A stretch of 64,000 bases of DNA from Aequorivita sp. H23M31 (GCF_004022485.1 NZ_CP034951.1:2914001-2978000), one strand, 5' to 3'. Counted from the stretch's first letter, positions 49,371-60,077 are shown. The notes: generated by a model not told the origin, from the sequence alone. Numbers and translations: made by a program.

Positions 49371-50786
49371 CTAATCAATCTGATTATGTCCTTTGTAAAT
49401 CTGTGTAGATTCTTTTGGCCGAAAATATATTTCCCAAATGGCAAATCCTATTACCACAAAATATTCTAGGGCAACCAACCAAAGGTTTTCATCAACGCCA
49501 TCCTTGCCATATGCCGAATAGCTCAGCATAACCATCAAGCTCCACACAATGGGAAATTTATATCTTGTAAACACAGAGAGCAAGAGAGGTGTTGCAATAT
49601 ACCAGGGATGCACGGTGGTAGCTAGTAGGAAATAAATTGAGATGGCAAAAAGCATAGCGGTTAACAATTTTTCGCGAGTGTTATTTCTTCTGAAAAATGC
49701 GATACCCATAATTAAAAGAAAAACAATTATAGGAATAATTTTTCCGATAATTCCAATAATATTCCACCCAACCACCTGAAAGCCAATCCACCGAATTATG
49801 TAATACACACTTGCATTGAACTCAAAATCCTGAAACCATAGGGCGAGAGTGGATGTAAAATTTCGCATAAATTCCACCGAAAGAAATGGAAGAAATGTTA
49901 CAACAACCGTAACTCCAACAATTAAATAAAATTCGATTAATTTTTTGATGGAGACTTCGTAGGATTCAAAGATCCGTGGAATTTTATTTTTACTGCCAAA
50001 GTATCTAAAGAACAATGGTAAAAACAGCAAAGGAATTAACTTCACCGAAATGGAAATCCCAAATAACACTGCCGCCCATAGCCATTTTCTTTTAAAGAGT
50101 GAATAAAGAGACCAGATTAAGAGGAATAGCATTACTCCTTCAAAATGAAGATTGCCCGTAAGTTCAATGATTATAAAGGGGTTAAGAAAGTACCAAAATA
50201 TATTGTTCACCGGAAGCTTTAATCTTCTCAATATTTTCTTTCCAAAATATAGAATTCCTACATCAGCTAAGATTATGAGAACGCGAAGCACCATTATCGA
50301 ACTTAATATGCTTTTGCCTCCAATTAATGCTGCAATGGTGAATAGGAATTGATTTATAGGTGGATAATTACTAAAATGGCTGCCACTTAATGCTCCCATC
50401 CCACGATATAGATTATTTGCATTCGGAATTATAATGTCCTGCGAAATCGAGAGATCATTAAAATACATTGTAGGAGTAAATAAATATGGATTTACACCCT
50501 GCGCCATTAGATGTCCATCCCAAATAAAGCGATAAAAATCTTGTGAAAGATTTGGTATGGCAAAAAGAAAAATGACCCTAAAAGTAATTCCAAATCCCAC
50601 TAGCAATCCAAAGCTTTGCTTCCATTTCTCGATATATAAATAAGCGATAAGAAACAGTGCGCAATAAAGCGTGATTAACTTTATGAAATCGCTTCTTTCT
50701 AAATCGTAGGCAAAACTTATATAAAACGCGATGGAAGTTATCGCGAAAAGTAAAGGAATCTTGGATAACTTAAATACGTTGCTCAC
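49371..50786 (-). CDS. GT-C type polytopic membrane glycosyltransferase (mannosyltransferase-like)
   Basis: A 471-residue membrane protein with about 12 helices. The first loop contains LSQDFYRFIWDGHLMAQGVN with the acidic residues expected in GT-C enzymes that use polyprenyl-phosphate sugars, and SHFSNYPPINQFLFTIAAL follows. Distant relatives are bacterial mannosyltransferases (GT87/DUF2029-like). The start codon is GTG at 50786, 15 bases after the stop of the upstream PD40 gene; no earlier ATG fits, so coupling is likely. The sugar and acceptor are unknown. Confidence 0.8.
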   Translation of the reverse strand: MSNVFKLSKIPLLFAITSIAFYISFAYDLERSDFIKLITLYCALFLIAYLYIEKWKQSFGLLVGFGITFRVIFLFAIPNLSQDFYRFIWDGHLMAQGVNPYLFTPTMYFNDLSISQDIIIPNANNLYRGMGALSGSHFSNYPPINQFLFTIAALIGGKSILSSIMVLRVLIILADVGILYFGKKILRRLKLPVNNIFWYFLNPFIIIELTGNLHFEGVMLFLLIWSLYSLFKRKWLWAAVLFGISISVKLIPLLFLPLFFRYFGSKNKIPRIFESYEVSIKKLIEFYLIVGVTVVVTFLPFLSVEFMRNFTSTLALWFQDFEFNASVYYIIRWIGFQVVGWNIIGIIGKIIPIIVFLLIMGIAFFRRNNTREKLLTAMLFAISIYFLLATTVHPWYIATPLLLSVFTRYKFPIVWSLMVMLSYSAYGKDGVDENLWLVALEYFVVIGFAIWEIYFRPKESTQIYKGHNQID

Positions 50787-50801
50787 AGGCTCTAGGGTGT
50801 A

Positions 50802-51929
50802 TTAATCCTGCCATTCGGCGATAAATAGGTTGGTATCGTGTCCTCCACCATTATTTCTATTCGAAGAAAAAGCCAAATATTTACCATTGTTGGAAAAAAC
50901 TGGAAAAGCGTCAAATGTATCACTGTGGGTTACCCGCTCTAAATTTTTACCGTCGATATCGATTAGGTACAAATTAAAAGGATATCCTCTCTTCGATTCA
51001 AAATTGCTGGAGAACAGAACTTTTTTCCCGGAAGGATGGAAAAAGGGCGCCCAACTTGCATTTCCCAAATCGGTCAATTGGCGAAGGTCGCTTCCATCGG
51101 AGTTGCAGATGTACAAATCCATTTCCGTGGGCTGCACCAGTCCTTGAGCAAGCAAATCCTTATATTCTTTTATCTCATTTTCGGTTTTAGGACGTGAAGA
51201 ACGGAAAATAAGTTTGGAACCATCGGGAGAGAAGAAAGCTCCTCCATCATATCCCAGCTCATTGGTAATTTGTTTTACGTTAGAGCCATCAATATTCATA
51301 GTATAAAGTTCCAGGTCTCCACTTCGCATAGAGGTAAAAACAATTTTATCTCCTTTGGGCGAAACGGTAGCTTCGGCGTCATATCCAGGTTCATCAGTAA
51401 GTTGCTTTACTATATTTCCATCTAAGTCTGCAACAAAAATATCGAAGCCTTCGTAGATAGGCCATACATATTTTCCATCATTTTTAGAAGGAACGGGCGG
51501 ACATTCAGAATCCGCTAAATGCGTGCTGGCATATATTATGTGCTTATTGTCCGGAAGAAAATAACTGCAGGTTGTTCGTCCTTTTCCTGTACTGACCATC
51601 AGCGGTTGGGAATCATTAAAAGTATCCTCAAAGTCCATTAAGAACATTTGGTCACAACGTACGCCCCAATCTTTATAATTGCTTTGGAAAACCAGTTTGC
51701 TGTCATCAAAGCTCCAATAAGCCTCAGCATTGTCACCACCAAAAGTTACCTGACGTAAGTTTTTAAAATGTTTTTCCTCGGGAAAAATGAGTGTGTCCTT
51801 GGTATAGGTATCTATTTTTGTAAATGTCCTTTCTTCTTTTAATTCGGATGGTTGTTCCTCTGTTTTCTTCACTTCATTTTTACAACTGACAAAAAGAAAA
51901 GCAATGAGGAGGGTATATATTAATTTCAT
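50802..51929 (-). CDS. PD40 (TolB-like) propeller lipoprotein
   Basis: A 375-residue lipoprotein (MKLIYTLLIAFLFVSC, lipobox VSC at about residue 16) followed by a six-bladed WD40-like/PD40 propeller. Repeats seen: RQVTFGGDNAEAYWSFDD, DEPGYDAEATVSPKGDKIVF, ELGYDGGAFFSPDGSKLIFR, GNASWAPFFHPSGKKVLFSS and DTFDAFPVFSNNGKYLAFSS. The frame is open to 52145, but those 72 codons overlap the divergent aminopeptidase gene and lack a signal, so I place the start at 51929. It is read into the GT-C gene. Such proteins are usually periplasmic; the partner is unknown. Confidence 0.9.
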   Translation of the reverse strand: MKLIYTLLIAFLFVSCKNEVKKTEEQPSELKEERTFTKIDTYTKDTLIFPEEKHFKNLRQVTFGGDNAEAYWSFDDSKLVFQSNYKDWGVRCDQMFLMDFEDTFNDSQPLMVSTGKGRTTCSYFLPDNKHIIYASTHLADSECPPVPSKNDGKYVWPIYEGFDIFVADLDGNIVKQLTDEPGYDAEATVSPKGDKIVFTSMRSGDLELYTMNIDGSNVKQITNELGYDGGAFFSPDGSKLIFRSSRPKTENEIKEYKDLLAQGLVQPTEMDLYICNSDGSDLRQLTDLGNASWAPFFHPSGKKVLFSSNFESKRGYPFNLYLIDIDGKNLERVTHSDTFDAFPVFSNNGKYLAFSSNRNNGGGHDTNLFIAEWQD

Positions 51930-51997
51930 GAGTGCCTGATTTTTATTTTTGAAAGTTATATCAAAAGGTAATATTTTGGTTTGGTAACTGTGCGGGA

Positions 51998-52026
51998 TTG
52001 AAATATCTCCTATTAATGTACTTTTG
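51998..52026 (+). promoter_or_regulatory. Promoter of the M28 aminopeptidase gene
   Basis: TTG (51998-52000), an 18-base spacer, and TACTTTTG (52019-52026), 15 bases before the ATG at 52042. Confidence 0.6.
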
Positions 52027-52041
52027 TGTAAAAATACTGAT

Positions 52042-53271
52042 ATGCGCTCAATTCCAATGATATTTCTGATAATACTGATGTTTTCATGTAAGGAAGCAAA
52101 AATTCCTGTTATAACCATGAAAGAAGATGTTTCTGTTTTGGCCAATGATAGCCTTGGTGGTAGGAAAACAGGCTCTGATTATGAAAAGAAAGCAGCAAAA
52201 TATATCGCGAAAAGATTTGAAGGATTAAAACTTCAGCCAAAAGGAGTGAATGGTTTCTTTCAGAAATTTACTTTCAAGCCAAGCAAAAATCCCCATCAAG
52301 AAGCAGAATTTACCTCGGAATCTAGTGATAGCACACAAACAGGAGAAAATGTTATGGCATACTTAGATAATCAAGCGGAAAATATAGTAGTTATTGGTGC
52401 TCATTACGACCATTTGGGAATGGGAGGTGAAGGTTCACTTTTTGGGGATGGGCCTGCAATTCATAACGGAGCTGACGACAATGCGAGTGGCGTAGCAATG
52501 ATGTTGCATCTGGCGGAGAAACTCCAACAGCACGGTGCGCCCAAAAGCAACAATTATCTATTTATAGCTTTTTCTGGTGAAGAGGAGGGATTATTGGGTT
52601 CTAATTATTTTGTAAAACATCCTACCATAGACACCAAAAACGTAACCTATATGATAAATATGGATATGGTAGGACGGCTCAATAAGGAAAATACTTTAGC
52701 GGTATATGGCGTGGGTACTTCTCCAATATTTAAAGGAGTAGTAAATAAGAATGCTGGAGTTCTGAATATTATCGAGAATGAAAGTGGAGTTGGGCCCAGC
52801 GACCATACTTCGTTTTATCTAGCCGATATTCCTGTTTTACATTTTTTTACAGGTCAGCATGAGGATTACCACAAGCCTTCCGATGATATTGAAAAAGTGA
52901 ATTTTGAGGGAATGGAAATAGTTTCCAATTATATTTTTAAAATTATTAAGGATCTGGATTCCGAAAATAAGATGCAATTTCAAAAGACTAAAAATGAAAG
53001 TGAAGTCGTACCCGATTTTAAGGTTACGCTAGGTGTAGTTCCAGATTATCTTTTCGGTGGAAAGGGAATGCGAATTGACGGAGTGAGTGAAGATAAACCC
53101 GCCCAAAAAGCAGGACTTCAAAAAGGAGATGTAGTTGTAAAAATGGGCAATTTGGGAATTACCGATATGATGAGTTATATGAATAGTCTTTCAAAATTTG
53201 AAAAAGGTCAAACTACCACTGTAACCATTGATAGAGCTGGAGAATTGAAGGAAGTTGAAGTTACATTTTAG
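52042..53271 (+). CDS. M28 family metallo-aminopeptidase lipoprotein with PDZ domain
   Basis: A 409-residue lipoprotein (MRSIPMIFLIILMFSC, lipobox at about residue 16) with an M28 zinc peptidase domain: IGAHYDHLGMGGEG (first His and Asp) near residue 113, HNGADDNASGVAMM near 147, AFSGEEEGLLGSNYFV (Glu pair) near 176, INMDMVGRL near 205 and the last His in GQHEDYHKPSDD near 275. The C-terminal 90 residues are a PDZ domain (GKGMRIDGVSEDKPAQKAGL). The start at 52042 follows a good promoter; a TTG/ATG upstream at 52024 would disrupt the signal. It should degrade peptides outside the cytoplasm. It is divergent from the PD40 lipoprotein. Confidence 0.93.
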   Translation: MRSIPMIFLIILMFSCKEAKIPVITMKEDVSVLANDSLGGRKTGSDYEKKAAKYIAKRFEGLKLQPKGVNGFFQKFTFKPSKNPHQEAEFTSESSDSTQTGENVMAYLDNQAENIVVIGAHYDHLGMGGEGSLFGDGPAIHNGADDNASGVAMMLHLAEKLQQHGAPKSNNYLFIAFSGEEEGLLGSNYFVKHPTIDTKNVTYMINMDMVGRLNKENTLAVYGVGTSPIFKGVVNKNAGVLNIIENESGVGPSDHTSFYLADIPVLHFFTGQHEDYHKPSDDIEKVNFEGMEIVSNYIFKIIKDLDSENKMQFQKTKNESEVVPDFKVTLGVVPDYLFGGKGMRIDGVSEDKPAQKAGLQKGDVVVKMGNLGITDMMSYMNSLSKFEKGQTTTVTIDRAGELKEVEVTF

Positions 53272-53731
53272 TTTTTTTTTACGGTATATTTGGATAAAAT
53301 AAGTAATTGTGGAATCTACAAAATTAAGGGAAATTTAAAAGCTGAGTACTCAGAGATTATCCAAGATGACGGCAAATTGGACTATTTATAAAAGATGTTT
53401 AAGACCAATAATTCTGAAACATTTCGAAGAATATTATAGGATTTTAGAAACTGAGATCTTTTCATTTCAAATTAAAAGAAAGCTAATTTTCGGGAGTTTC
53501 CGATTAGTAAATGCCCTTATATGATTATTTCGGAGATGATTGAAGATACCCTTTATATCTCTTCTATTTCGAATATTTATCAGGATCCAGATAAAAAATC
53601 GAATAATGGTATCTAAGAATATTCAAATGTATTTCCGTAACAAAAGTATTTTGAACCTATAAGATTATAATCGTCAATTATATCAATTAAAAAGGGTGGA
53701 CGACAACTCGAATAATTGAAAGTCAGATATT
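53272..53731. other. Non-coding gap after the aminopeptidase gene
   Basis: 460 bases with only a 31-codon frame (53521-53616) of no recognisable family. A T run follows the aminopeptidase stop without a good stem. Nothing further seen. Confidence 0.55.
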
Positions 53732-54337
53732 ATGAAATTACAATTAGAATCAAATCAATTAGAAGATTATTTACAGGAAATACCTCCTGTAGTTCAATTT
53801 TATACTCCCTTAATTCAGAAGAAAATCAGTGAAATTAAATCTCGGGCCTCAAATGATCACGATCGCGCAAAAATGGCCTTTGAGACTGCCCGTGATGAAA
53901 TTGCACATAATTTCGACACTAAAAGTGATAATATTACCGTGAATGCTGAAGACGTTCTAAATAGGAAGGAAGGTATCTGTTTTGCCAAATCTCATCTATT
54001 GGCGAGTCTGCTGCGAGGGATGGAAATTCCCGCAGGATTTTGTTATCAGAAGGTTTTAAAGAAGGGAACAGTTGAATCGGGTTATGCACTTCACGGATTA
54101 AATGCCATTTATCTTCCCGAAACAGGTTGGTTCCGAGTGGATCCAAGAGGGAATAAACTTGGAATCGATTCGCAATTTTCTATTGAAGAAGAGAAATTGG
54201 CCTATCCTATAAGACCAGAGCTTGGAGAAATCGATTATAATATAGTACTGACCAAACCTTTGGCAACTGTAGTTCATTTTATGCAAGAATCTAGAAACTG
54301 CGAGCAACTTTTTAATTCAAGACCCACAGATCTATAA
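53732..54337 (+). CDS. Transglutaminase-like cysteine protease domain protein
   Basis: A 201-residue cytoplasmic protein with the transglutaminase-like triad: the Cys of RKEGICFAKSHLLASLLRGM near residue 88, the His of LHGLNAIYLPETGWFRV near 119 and the Asp of RVDPRGN near 133. The N-terminal helix bundle and C-terminal beta region (LTKPLATVVHFMQE) are typical of short bacterial members. Function in the family ranges from peptide cleavage to cross-linking; this one has no signal peptide or partner. It is convergent with groEL, with a perfect inverted repeat in between. Confidence 0.88.
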   Translation: MKLQLESNQLEDYLQEIPPVVQFYTPLIQKKISEIKSRASNDHDRAKMAFETARDEIAHNFDTKSDNITVNAEDVLNRKEGICFAKSHLLASLLRGMEIPAGFCYQKVLKKGTVESGYALHGLNAIYLPETGWFRVDPRGNKLGIDSQFSIEEEKLAYPIRPELGEIDYNIVLTKPLATVVHFMQESRNCEQLFNSRPTDL

Positions 54338-54343
54338 ATAAAA

Positions 54344-54374
54344 AACCTAACAGGTTTAAGAAACCTGTTAGGTT
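54344..54374. terminator. Bidirectional terminator between the transglutaminase gene and groEL
   Basis: AACCTAACAGGTTT (54344-54357) and its exact reverse complement (54361-54374) flank a 3-base loop, a perfect 14-bp stem. An A run precedes it, so the groEL side is the stronger terminator; on the plus strand the T run is weak. Confidence 0.75.
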
Positions 54375-54398
54375 GAACTTCTTGTTAAATACAGAGAT

Positions 54399-56042
<1,644 letters not shown>

Positions 56043-56172
56043 TTATTTTTGAGATTCCTTCAAAAGGTGGAATCTTTGGGTTAATAATTATAGATTTTTA
56101 AGTTTATGCTTTTTAGATAATCCCCAAAAAAAATGTCAACTCCTTTTCAGGAATCGGTATTCGATTTTTAGA

Positions 56173-56448
56173 TTAAATTATCGCAAGAATATCGTCCTCG
56201 CGCATAATAAGATAGTCCTTGCCATCAAATTTCAGTTCGCTGCCTGAGTATTTACCGTAAAGTACGGTGTCACCAATTTTCACGGTCATTTTGTGGTCTT
56301 CTTTTCCTTTGCCTACAGCTACAACTTTGCCTTGCTGTGGTTTTTCTTTAGCTGAATCAGGAATGTAAAGTCCGGAAGCGGTCTTAGTTTCTGCTTCTTC
56401 GGGCTGAACCAATACACGGTCTGCAAGTGGTTGAATTTTTAATGCCAT
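56173..56448 (-). CDS. groS: Co-chaperonin GroES
   Basis: A 91-residue lid of the GroEL chamber. [20 protein letters not shown], the mobile loop [36 protein letters not shown] and EDDILAII are present. The frame extends 10 codons upstream, but the ATG at 56448 ([12 protein letters not shown]) matches the family. A sigma54-type promoter lies about 75 bases upstream. No CIRCE element (the HrcA operator) is visible. Confidence 0.98.
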   Translation of the reverse strand: MALKIQPLADRVLVQPEEAETKTASGLYIPDSAKEKPQQGKVVAVGKGKEDHKMTVKIGDTVLYGKYSGSELKFDGKDYLIMREDDILAII

Positions 56449-56522
56449 TTTTATTTTAATGTTTTGTTGCCTGCGCAAAGCAAGCTGGTTAAACTTTAGT
56501 TTAAATATTTTGATTGCTAATT

Positions 56523-56538
56523 GGCAGAAACTGTGCCA
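56523..56538 (-). promoter_or_regulatory. Candidate sigma54 (RpoN) promoter of groESL
   Basis: The minus strand reads TGGCACAGTTTCTGCC. The GG and GC are exactly 10 bases apart, as required at -24/-12, and TGGCAC is the full consensus half. Transcription would start near 56512, about 64 bases before the groES ATG. Confidence 0.6.
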
Positions 56539-56545
56539 CGGCCCA

Positions 56546-56585
56546 AAACTGACAGTTTAAGGTGCTAATAATGCCAGCTTGTCAG
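56546..56585 (-). promoter_or_regulatory. Candidate activator-binding sites upstream of the sigma54 promoter
   Basis: AAACTGACAGTTT (56546-56558) is a 13-bp palindrome. On the minus strand CTGACAAGCTGGCA (56585-56572) is a related, less perfect element. Both repeat CTGACA or CTGTCA. They lie about 40 and 65 bases upstream of the predicted start, somewhat close for an enhancer site. Confidence 0.4.
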
Positions 56586-56687
56586 AAATTGGTGTTATGG
56601 GGAAGAGAGAATAAAGGCCTATTCGGTAATTGATGGGAAATGAAATTCCATGAAGGAGTCATCGAATCCTACAGATCCGTTTTCCAT

Positions 56688-56722
56688 GAAAAATGCCGAC
56701 TCAAATTGAATCGGCATTTAAA
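56688..56722 (-). terminator. Terminator after secG
   Basis: AAATGCCGA (56691-56699) and TCGGCATTT (56711-56719) form a perfect stem, with an inner TCAA/TTGA pairing. On the minus strand it is followed by T residues. It lies 20 bases past the secG stop. Confidence 0.82.
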
Positions 56723-56742
56723 GAATATTTTATAAGAAAGTC

Positions 56743-57075
56743 TTACTCTGGATTATCCGTAGCTGGTTGCGCAGGTACCTGTTGTGTAGGTACAGCTGGA
56801 ACAGCATTTTGGTCAAACGTTTTGGATTCAAGGCTTCTTCCACCCATAATAAAAACGTTCGAAAACATGATTAGAACTAGCATTATGGTTGCAAGGGTCC
56901 AAGTACTCTTATCCAAGAAGTCGCTTGTTTTTTGTACGCCACCAATTTGGGCGCCGCCACCACCTCCAAAAGAAGAAGAAAGACCGCCTCCTTTAGGATT
57001 TTGTACCATTATAACTACGACCAATAAAAAGGCCACTATCATTATCAAAATTAAGAATATTGTAAACGTACTCAT
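56743..57075 (-). CDS. secG: Preprotein translocase subunit SecG
   Basis: A 110-residue inner-membrane component of the SecYEG channel. It has two helices, FTIFLILIMIVAFLLVVVIM and STWTLATIMLVLIMFSNVF, with the conserved QNPKGGGLSSSFGG loop between. The C-terminal tail (about residues 85-110) is rich in Pro, Gln and Val, longer than in E. coli. Its ATG overlaps the TGA of the TPR gene (ATGA), so the two are translationally coupled. Confidence 0.95.
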   Translation of the reverse strand: MSTFTIFLILIMIVAFLLVVVIMVQNPKGGGLSSSFGGGGGAQIGGVQKTSDFLDKSTWTLATIMLVLIMFSNVFIMGGRSLESKTFDQNAVPAVPTQQVPAQPATDNPE

Positions 57076-58055
57076 TGTGCTTCTGGATTAATCAATTTTT
57101 CTATTGCCCGAATTTGGTCTGCAAAGAAACCACTTTTTTCGGGATTTTTCAAAATTAATATTTTATATGCTTGAATTGCTTTTTTATAGTTCTTTTGTTG
57201 CAAATAAACTCGGGCCAAAGTCTCCGTCATTAGAGAATCAGTCGGTTGGATATGGGCCTCAACCTCGATGTTTTTTATCTCCTTATCCCTTTCTTTTGGA
57301 GAAATGCCGTTAGAACCTCCCGAAAAAGCTGATGGTGTTATCTTGGGCCGGTCTTGAATAAACTTGTCAATCAATTCAAATTTTCGTTCCTTTTCTTCAA
57401 TAGAAGGTGGTGTGGATATAGTGTTATACTCTTCTAAAGTTGCATTAGGTTGTTCCTCTTTTTGCAATGTATGGCAAGTTCGTTCTATAGGACGAGCTTT
57501 GGTAAGTTTTAACCATTCCGAAAACGAATGCGTATCGCTCTTGGTAAATTCCAAAGGTTTATCTGCCAATATGGTTTCTTCAAATTGTTCCTCCTTTTCC
57601 TCAAAATTGGATTCGTTATTTGTTACCAAATTGGCTACTGAATCTACTTTTCGCTGGAATAAATCTGGATTCAGGATAGCATCTGCCTTGGCTCTTTCCA
57701 CTTTCCATTCCTTATCTTTCTCTTCACGAATTTTATCTGAAATATCTTCTGAGATTACACTAATTTCCATTACTGAAGAATCGTGCTGTAAAATGGTTTG
57801 TGAAATTTCATTTTGAATAAATTTTTCAGAAGTAATATATTCAAATAAAATATCCCGGTCTGCTGTATGGGCAGCTGCCATTTTTAACGCTTCGTTATAT
57901 TTAAAACTTTCCTGGTTTTTTAATCCTTTAAGCTGAAGCGCCCTAGCACTCTGGAAATAGGGATATTTTTGAACAACCATATCCAAATCATTTAAATCCT
58001 CCGAATTTATTTTCTGGGGATTGGCGAGCAGATATGTATAGTGTTCAAGTTTCAT
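57072..58055 (-). CDS. TPR-like protein encoded upstream of secG
   Basis: A 327-residue cytoplasmic protein without a signal peptide. The N-terminal 90 residues are helical (LDMVVQKYPYFQSARALQLK; HTADRDILFEYITSEKFIQN), the middle is acidic and low-complexity, and the C-terminus contains a TPR unit (TETLARVYLQQKNYKKAIQA, about 275-310). I do not know its function. The position between lptE and secG is conserved in Flavobacteriaceae, which suggests a role linked to envelope export. Confidence 0.8.
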   Translation of the reverse strand: MKLEHYTYLLANPQKINSEDLNDLDMVVQKYPYFQSARALQLKGLKNQESFKYNEALKMAAAHTADRDILFEYITSEKFIQNEISQTILQHDSSVMEISVISEDISDKIREEKDKEWKVERAKADAILNPDLFQRKVDSVANLVTNNESNFEEKEEQFEETILADKPLEFTKSDTHSFSEWLKLTKARPIERTCHTLQKEEQPNATLEEYNTISTPPSIEEKERKFELIDKFIQDRPKITPSAFSGGSNGISPKERDKEIKNIEVEAHIQPTDSLMTETLARVYLQQKNYKKAIQAYKILILKNPEKSGFFADQIRAIEKLINPEAQ

Positions 58056-58097
58056 GGCTGTTTATTTCTCAATTCTGAAGGGATAGTTGTTTTCGTT

Positions 58098-58610
58098 TTA
58101 CCAATTGGCGAGGGATTTATTAAAAATATCCTGGGTTATCCGTTCAAAAATAATTTCCACTGCTGCGGTCAATTTAGAACCGGTAAGTTGTGTTTGTCCA
58201 TCGTAGTCATAATAAAAACTAAAGCTCTGTTCGAAATCCTTCAATGGATCCTTTGTATTGTAAAATCGAACATTTACGGCAATCGTAAGCCGGTTTTGTG
58301 CGGCCCGACTATCGGAAGTTGCAGTAATGGGTGCAATATAAAATTGTGTTATTTCACCTTCATATATCAGATCGCCATTGTTATTTACCAAGCTCAAGTT
58401 TGTCTGGTTAAGTAACAGATCCTGCAGCATCTGGGTGAAATCGCGAGCAATTCCAGGTTCAACAATAAGTGCATTATTTTGAAAGTAATTAACCTGAACC
58501 GTTTTGGTGGTATTGTAATTTATGTCCGCTCCTGTAAAGGAATAAGCACCACATCCGTGAATTAAAAACGATAAGCTTAAAAGGAGAATAAACGGAGCTA
58601 TTTTTGACAT
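58098..58610 (-). CDS. lptE: LPS-assembly lipoprotein LptE
   Basis: A 170-residue lipoprotein with lipobox HGC after MSKIAPFILLLSLSFLI. It sits in the plug of LptD and helps deliver lipopolysaccharide to the outer leaflet. GCGAYSFTGADINYNTTKTV, IEPGIARDFTQMLQDLLLNQ-like sequence and VEIIFERITQDIFNKSLANW fit the Bacteroidota LptE family. It follows the sigma54 regulator gene by about 94 bases on the same strand. Confidence 0.87.
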   Translation of the reverse strand: MSKIAPFILLLSLSFLIHGCGAYSFTGADINYNTTKTVQVNYFQNNALIVEPGIARDFTQMLQDLLLNQTNLSLVNNNGDLIYEGEITQFYIAPITATSDSRAAQNRLTIAVNVRFYNTKDPLKDFEQSFSFYYDYDGQTQLTGSKLTAAVEIIFERITQDIFNKSLANW

Positions 58611-58704
58611 TTATCTTAAGGGTTTAGAGTGGTCTTAAAGTTGCGTGGCAGTTTTCAATAATTAATTTTTAGGCTTTGGATACCCATATCCTGGCTAACC
58701 AATT

Positions 58705-60006
58705 TTATAAATCGTACAGTTTTATCTTCCGATACAAAGTTCTCTCTGAAATTCCAAGTTCGTCCGCCGCGTCTTTTCTTTTTCCTTTATATTTTTCCAA
58801 AGATTTCTTTATTAGTTCCAGTTCCTTTTGCTGCAACGATAAATTTTCCTCTTCCTCAACTTCTTCAGCATACTCATAATTATCTTTTCTTCGATGATCC
58901 TGTGCAGAGCTGTAGGATTCCGAAGTGTGTTCCGGAATACTCAAAACCTCAACATCTGAGGATTGATCGGAAGTTTCATCATCAATAATAGCGGCTAGCT
59001 CATCTTCTACTTGACTTTCTTGGGAATATATTTTATTGATCAAAGAAGATTGTTCCTCTTTTACTTTTGCGGTGTTCCCCGTTTTCATTAGCTCCAACGT
59101 GAGTTTTTTCAAATCGTTCATGTCCCGTCTCATATCAAAAAGAACTTTATAAAGTATCTCTCTTTCGCTGCTAAAATCGCTTTCCGATTTTTTGTTGTTG
59201 ACAATGGCAGGAAGATTACTGCCCATTTCGGGGAGATAGTGTTTTAGCGTTTGCGCTGAAATCTCACGATTTTGCTCCAAAACAGATATTTGTTCGGCTA
59301 CGTTTCGCAATTGGCGTACGTTTCCCGCCCATCTGTATTGCAATAATATTTCTACCGCGGGATCTTCCAAACGAATGGTTGGCATTTTATATTTCTGGGC
59401 AAAATCTGAGGCGAATTTCCTAAAAAGAAGGTGGATATCCTCACGCCTTTCCCGTAACGGCGGCAAATTAATTTCCACCGTACTCAGTCTATAGTAAAGA
59501 TCTTCACGGAATCTACCTTTTTCAATCGCCTCCACCATTTTTACGTTGGTAGCGGCAACAATGCGGACGTCTGTTTTTTGTGTGGCGGAAGATCCTACTT
59601 TCAGAAACTCGCCACTTTCTAAAACCCGCAATAAACGCACTTGTGTAGGAAGCGGTAATTCGCCTACCTCATCTAAAAATATTGTACCTCCATCTGCTAC
59701 TTCAAAATAGCCACTACGGGTAGCGGTGGCTCCGGTAAAGGAACCTTTTTCGTGACCGAAGAGTTCGCTATCAATCGTTCCTTCGGGAATTGCGCCACAG
59801 TTCACGGCAATATATTTCCCGTGTTTTCTATGTGAAAGCGAATGGATTATTTTTGGAATACTTTCTTTTCCTACCCCGCTTTCACCCGTTACCAATACCG
59901 AAATATCCGTTGGCGCCACCTGAATCGCTTTTTCCACGGCACGATTCAGCTTTGGGTCGTTCCCTATTATTCCAAATCGTTGTTTTGTTGCTTGTATGCT
60001 TTCCAC
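58705..60006 (-). CDS. Sigma54-dependent transcriptional activator without receiver domain
   Basis: A 433-residue enhancer-binding protein. The AAA+ domain starts almost at the N-terminus: Walker A GESGVGKES near residue 41, GSFTGAT near 91 (the sigma54-contacting loop, with Ser in place of the usual Ala of GAFTGA), Walker B GGTIFLDEVGELP near 107, then LRERREDIHLLFRKFA. The middle (265-375) is acidic and low-complexity, and the end is a Fis-type helix-turn-helix (RKDAADELGISERTLYRKIK). It lacks an N-terminal receiver or sensor domain, so its activity must be regulated otherwise. It lies between miaB and lptE. A sigma54-like promoter precedes groES 2.2 kb away. Confidence 0.92.
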   Translation of the reverse strand: MESIQATKQRFGIIGNDPKLNRAVEKAIQVAPTDISVLVTGESGVGKESIPKIIHSLSHRKHGKYIAVNCGAIPEGTIDSELFGHEKGSFTGATATRSGYFEVADGGTIFLDEVGELPLPTQVRLLRVLESGEFLKVGSSATQKTDVRIVAATNVKMVEAIEKGRFREDLYYRLSTVEINLPPLRERREDIHLLFRKFASDFAQKYKMPTIRLEDPAVEILLQYRWAGNVRQLRNVAEQISVLEQNREISAQTLKHYLPEMGSNLPAIVNNKKSESDFSSEREILYKVLFDMRRDMNDLKKLTLELMKTGNTAKVKEEQSSLINKIYSQESQVEDELAAIIDDETSDQSSDVEVLSIPEHTSESYSSAQDHRRKDNYEYAEEVEEEENLSLQQKELELIKKSLEKYKGKRKDAADELGISERTLYRKIKLYDL

Positions 60007-60077
60007 TTTTTATAAAAAGTTTAAAAGTTTATGAGTTTAAAAATAATCGTTAATCTCTACCGACTACCCAGTACCGA

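Noticed and set aside
51930..52145. 72-codon extension of the PD40 lipoprotein
   Set aside because: It overlaps the divergent aminopeptidase gene and its promoter and would place the lipobox far inside the protein.
53521..53616. 31-codon frame MIISEMIEDTLYISSISN in the gap after the aminopeptidase gene
   Set aside because: No promoter, homologue or partner is apparent; consistent with chance in AT-rich DNA.
60007..60077. Repeated ACCGACTA near the miaB stop as a regulatory site
   Set aside because: Only two copies (about 60059 and 60073) in a low-complexity spacer; no dyad or conservation can be judged.
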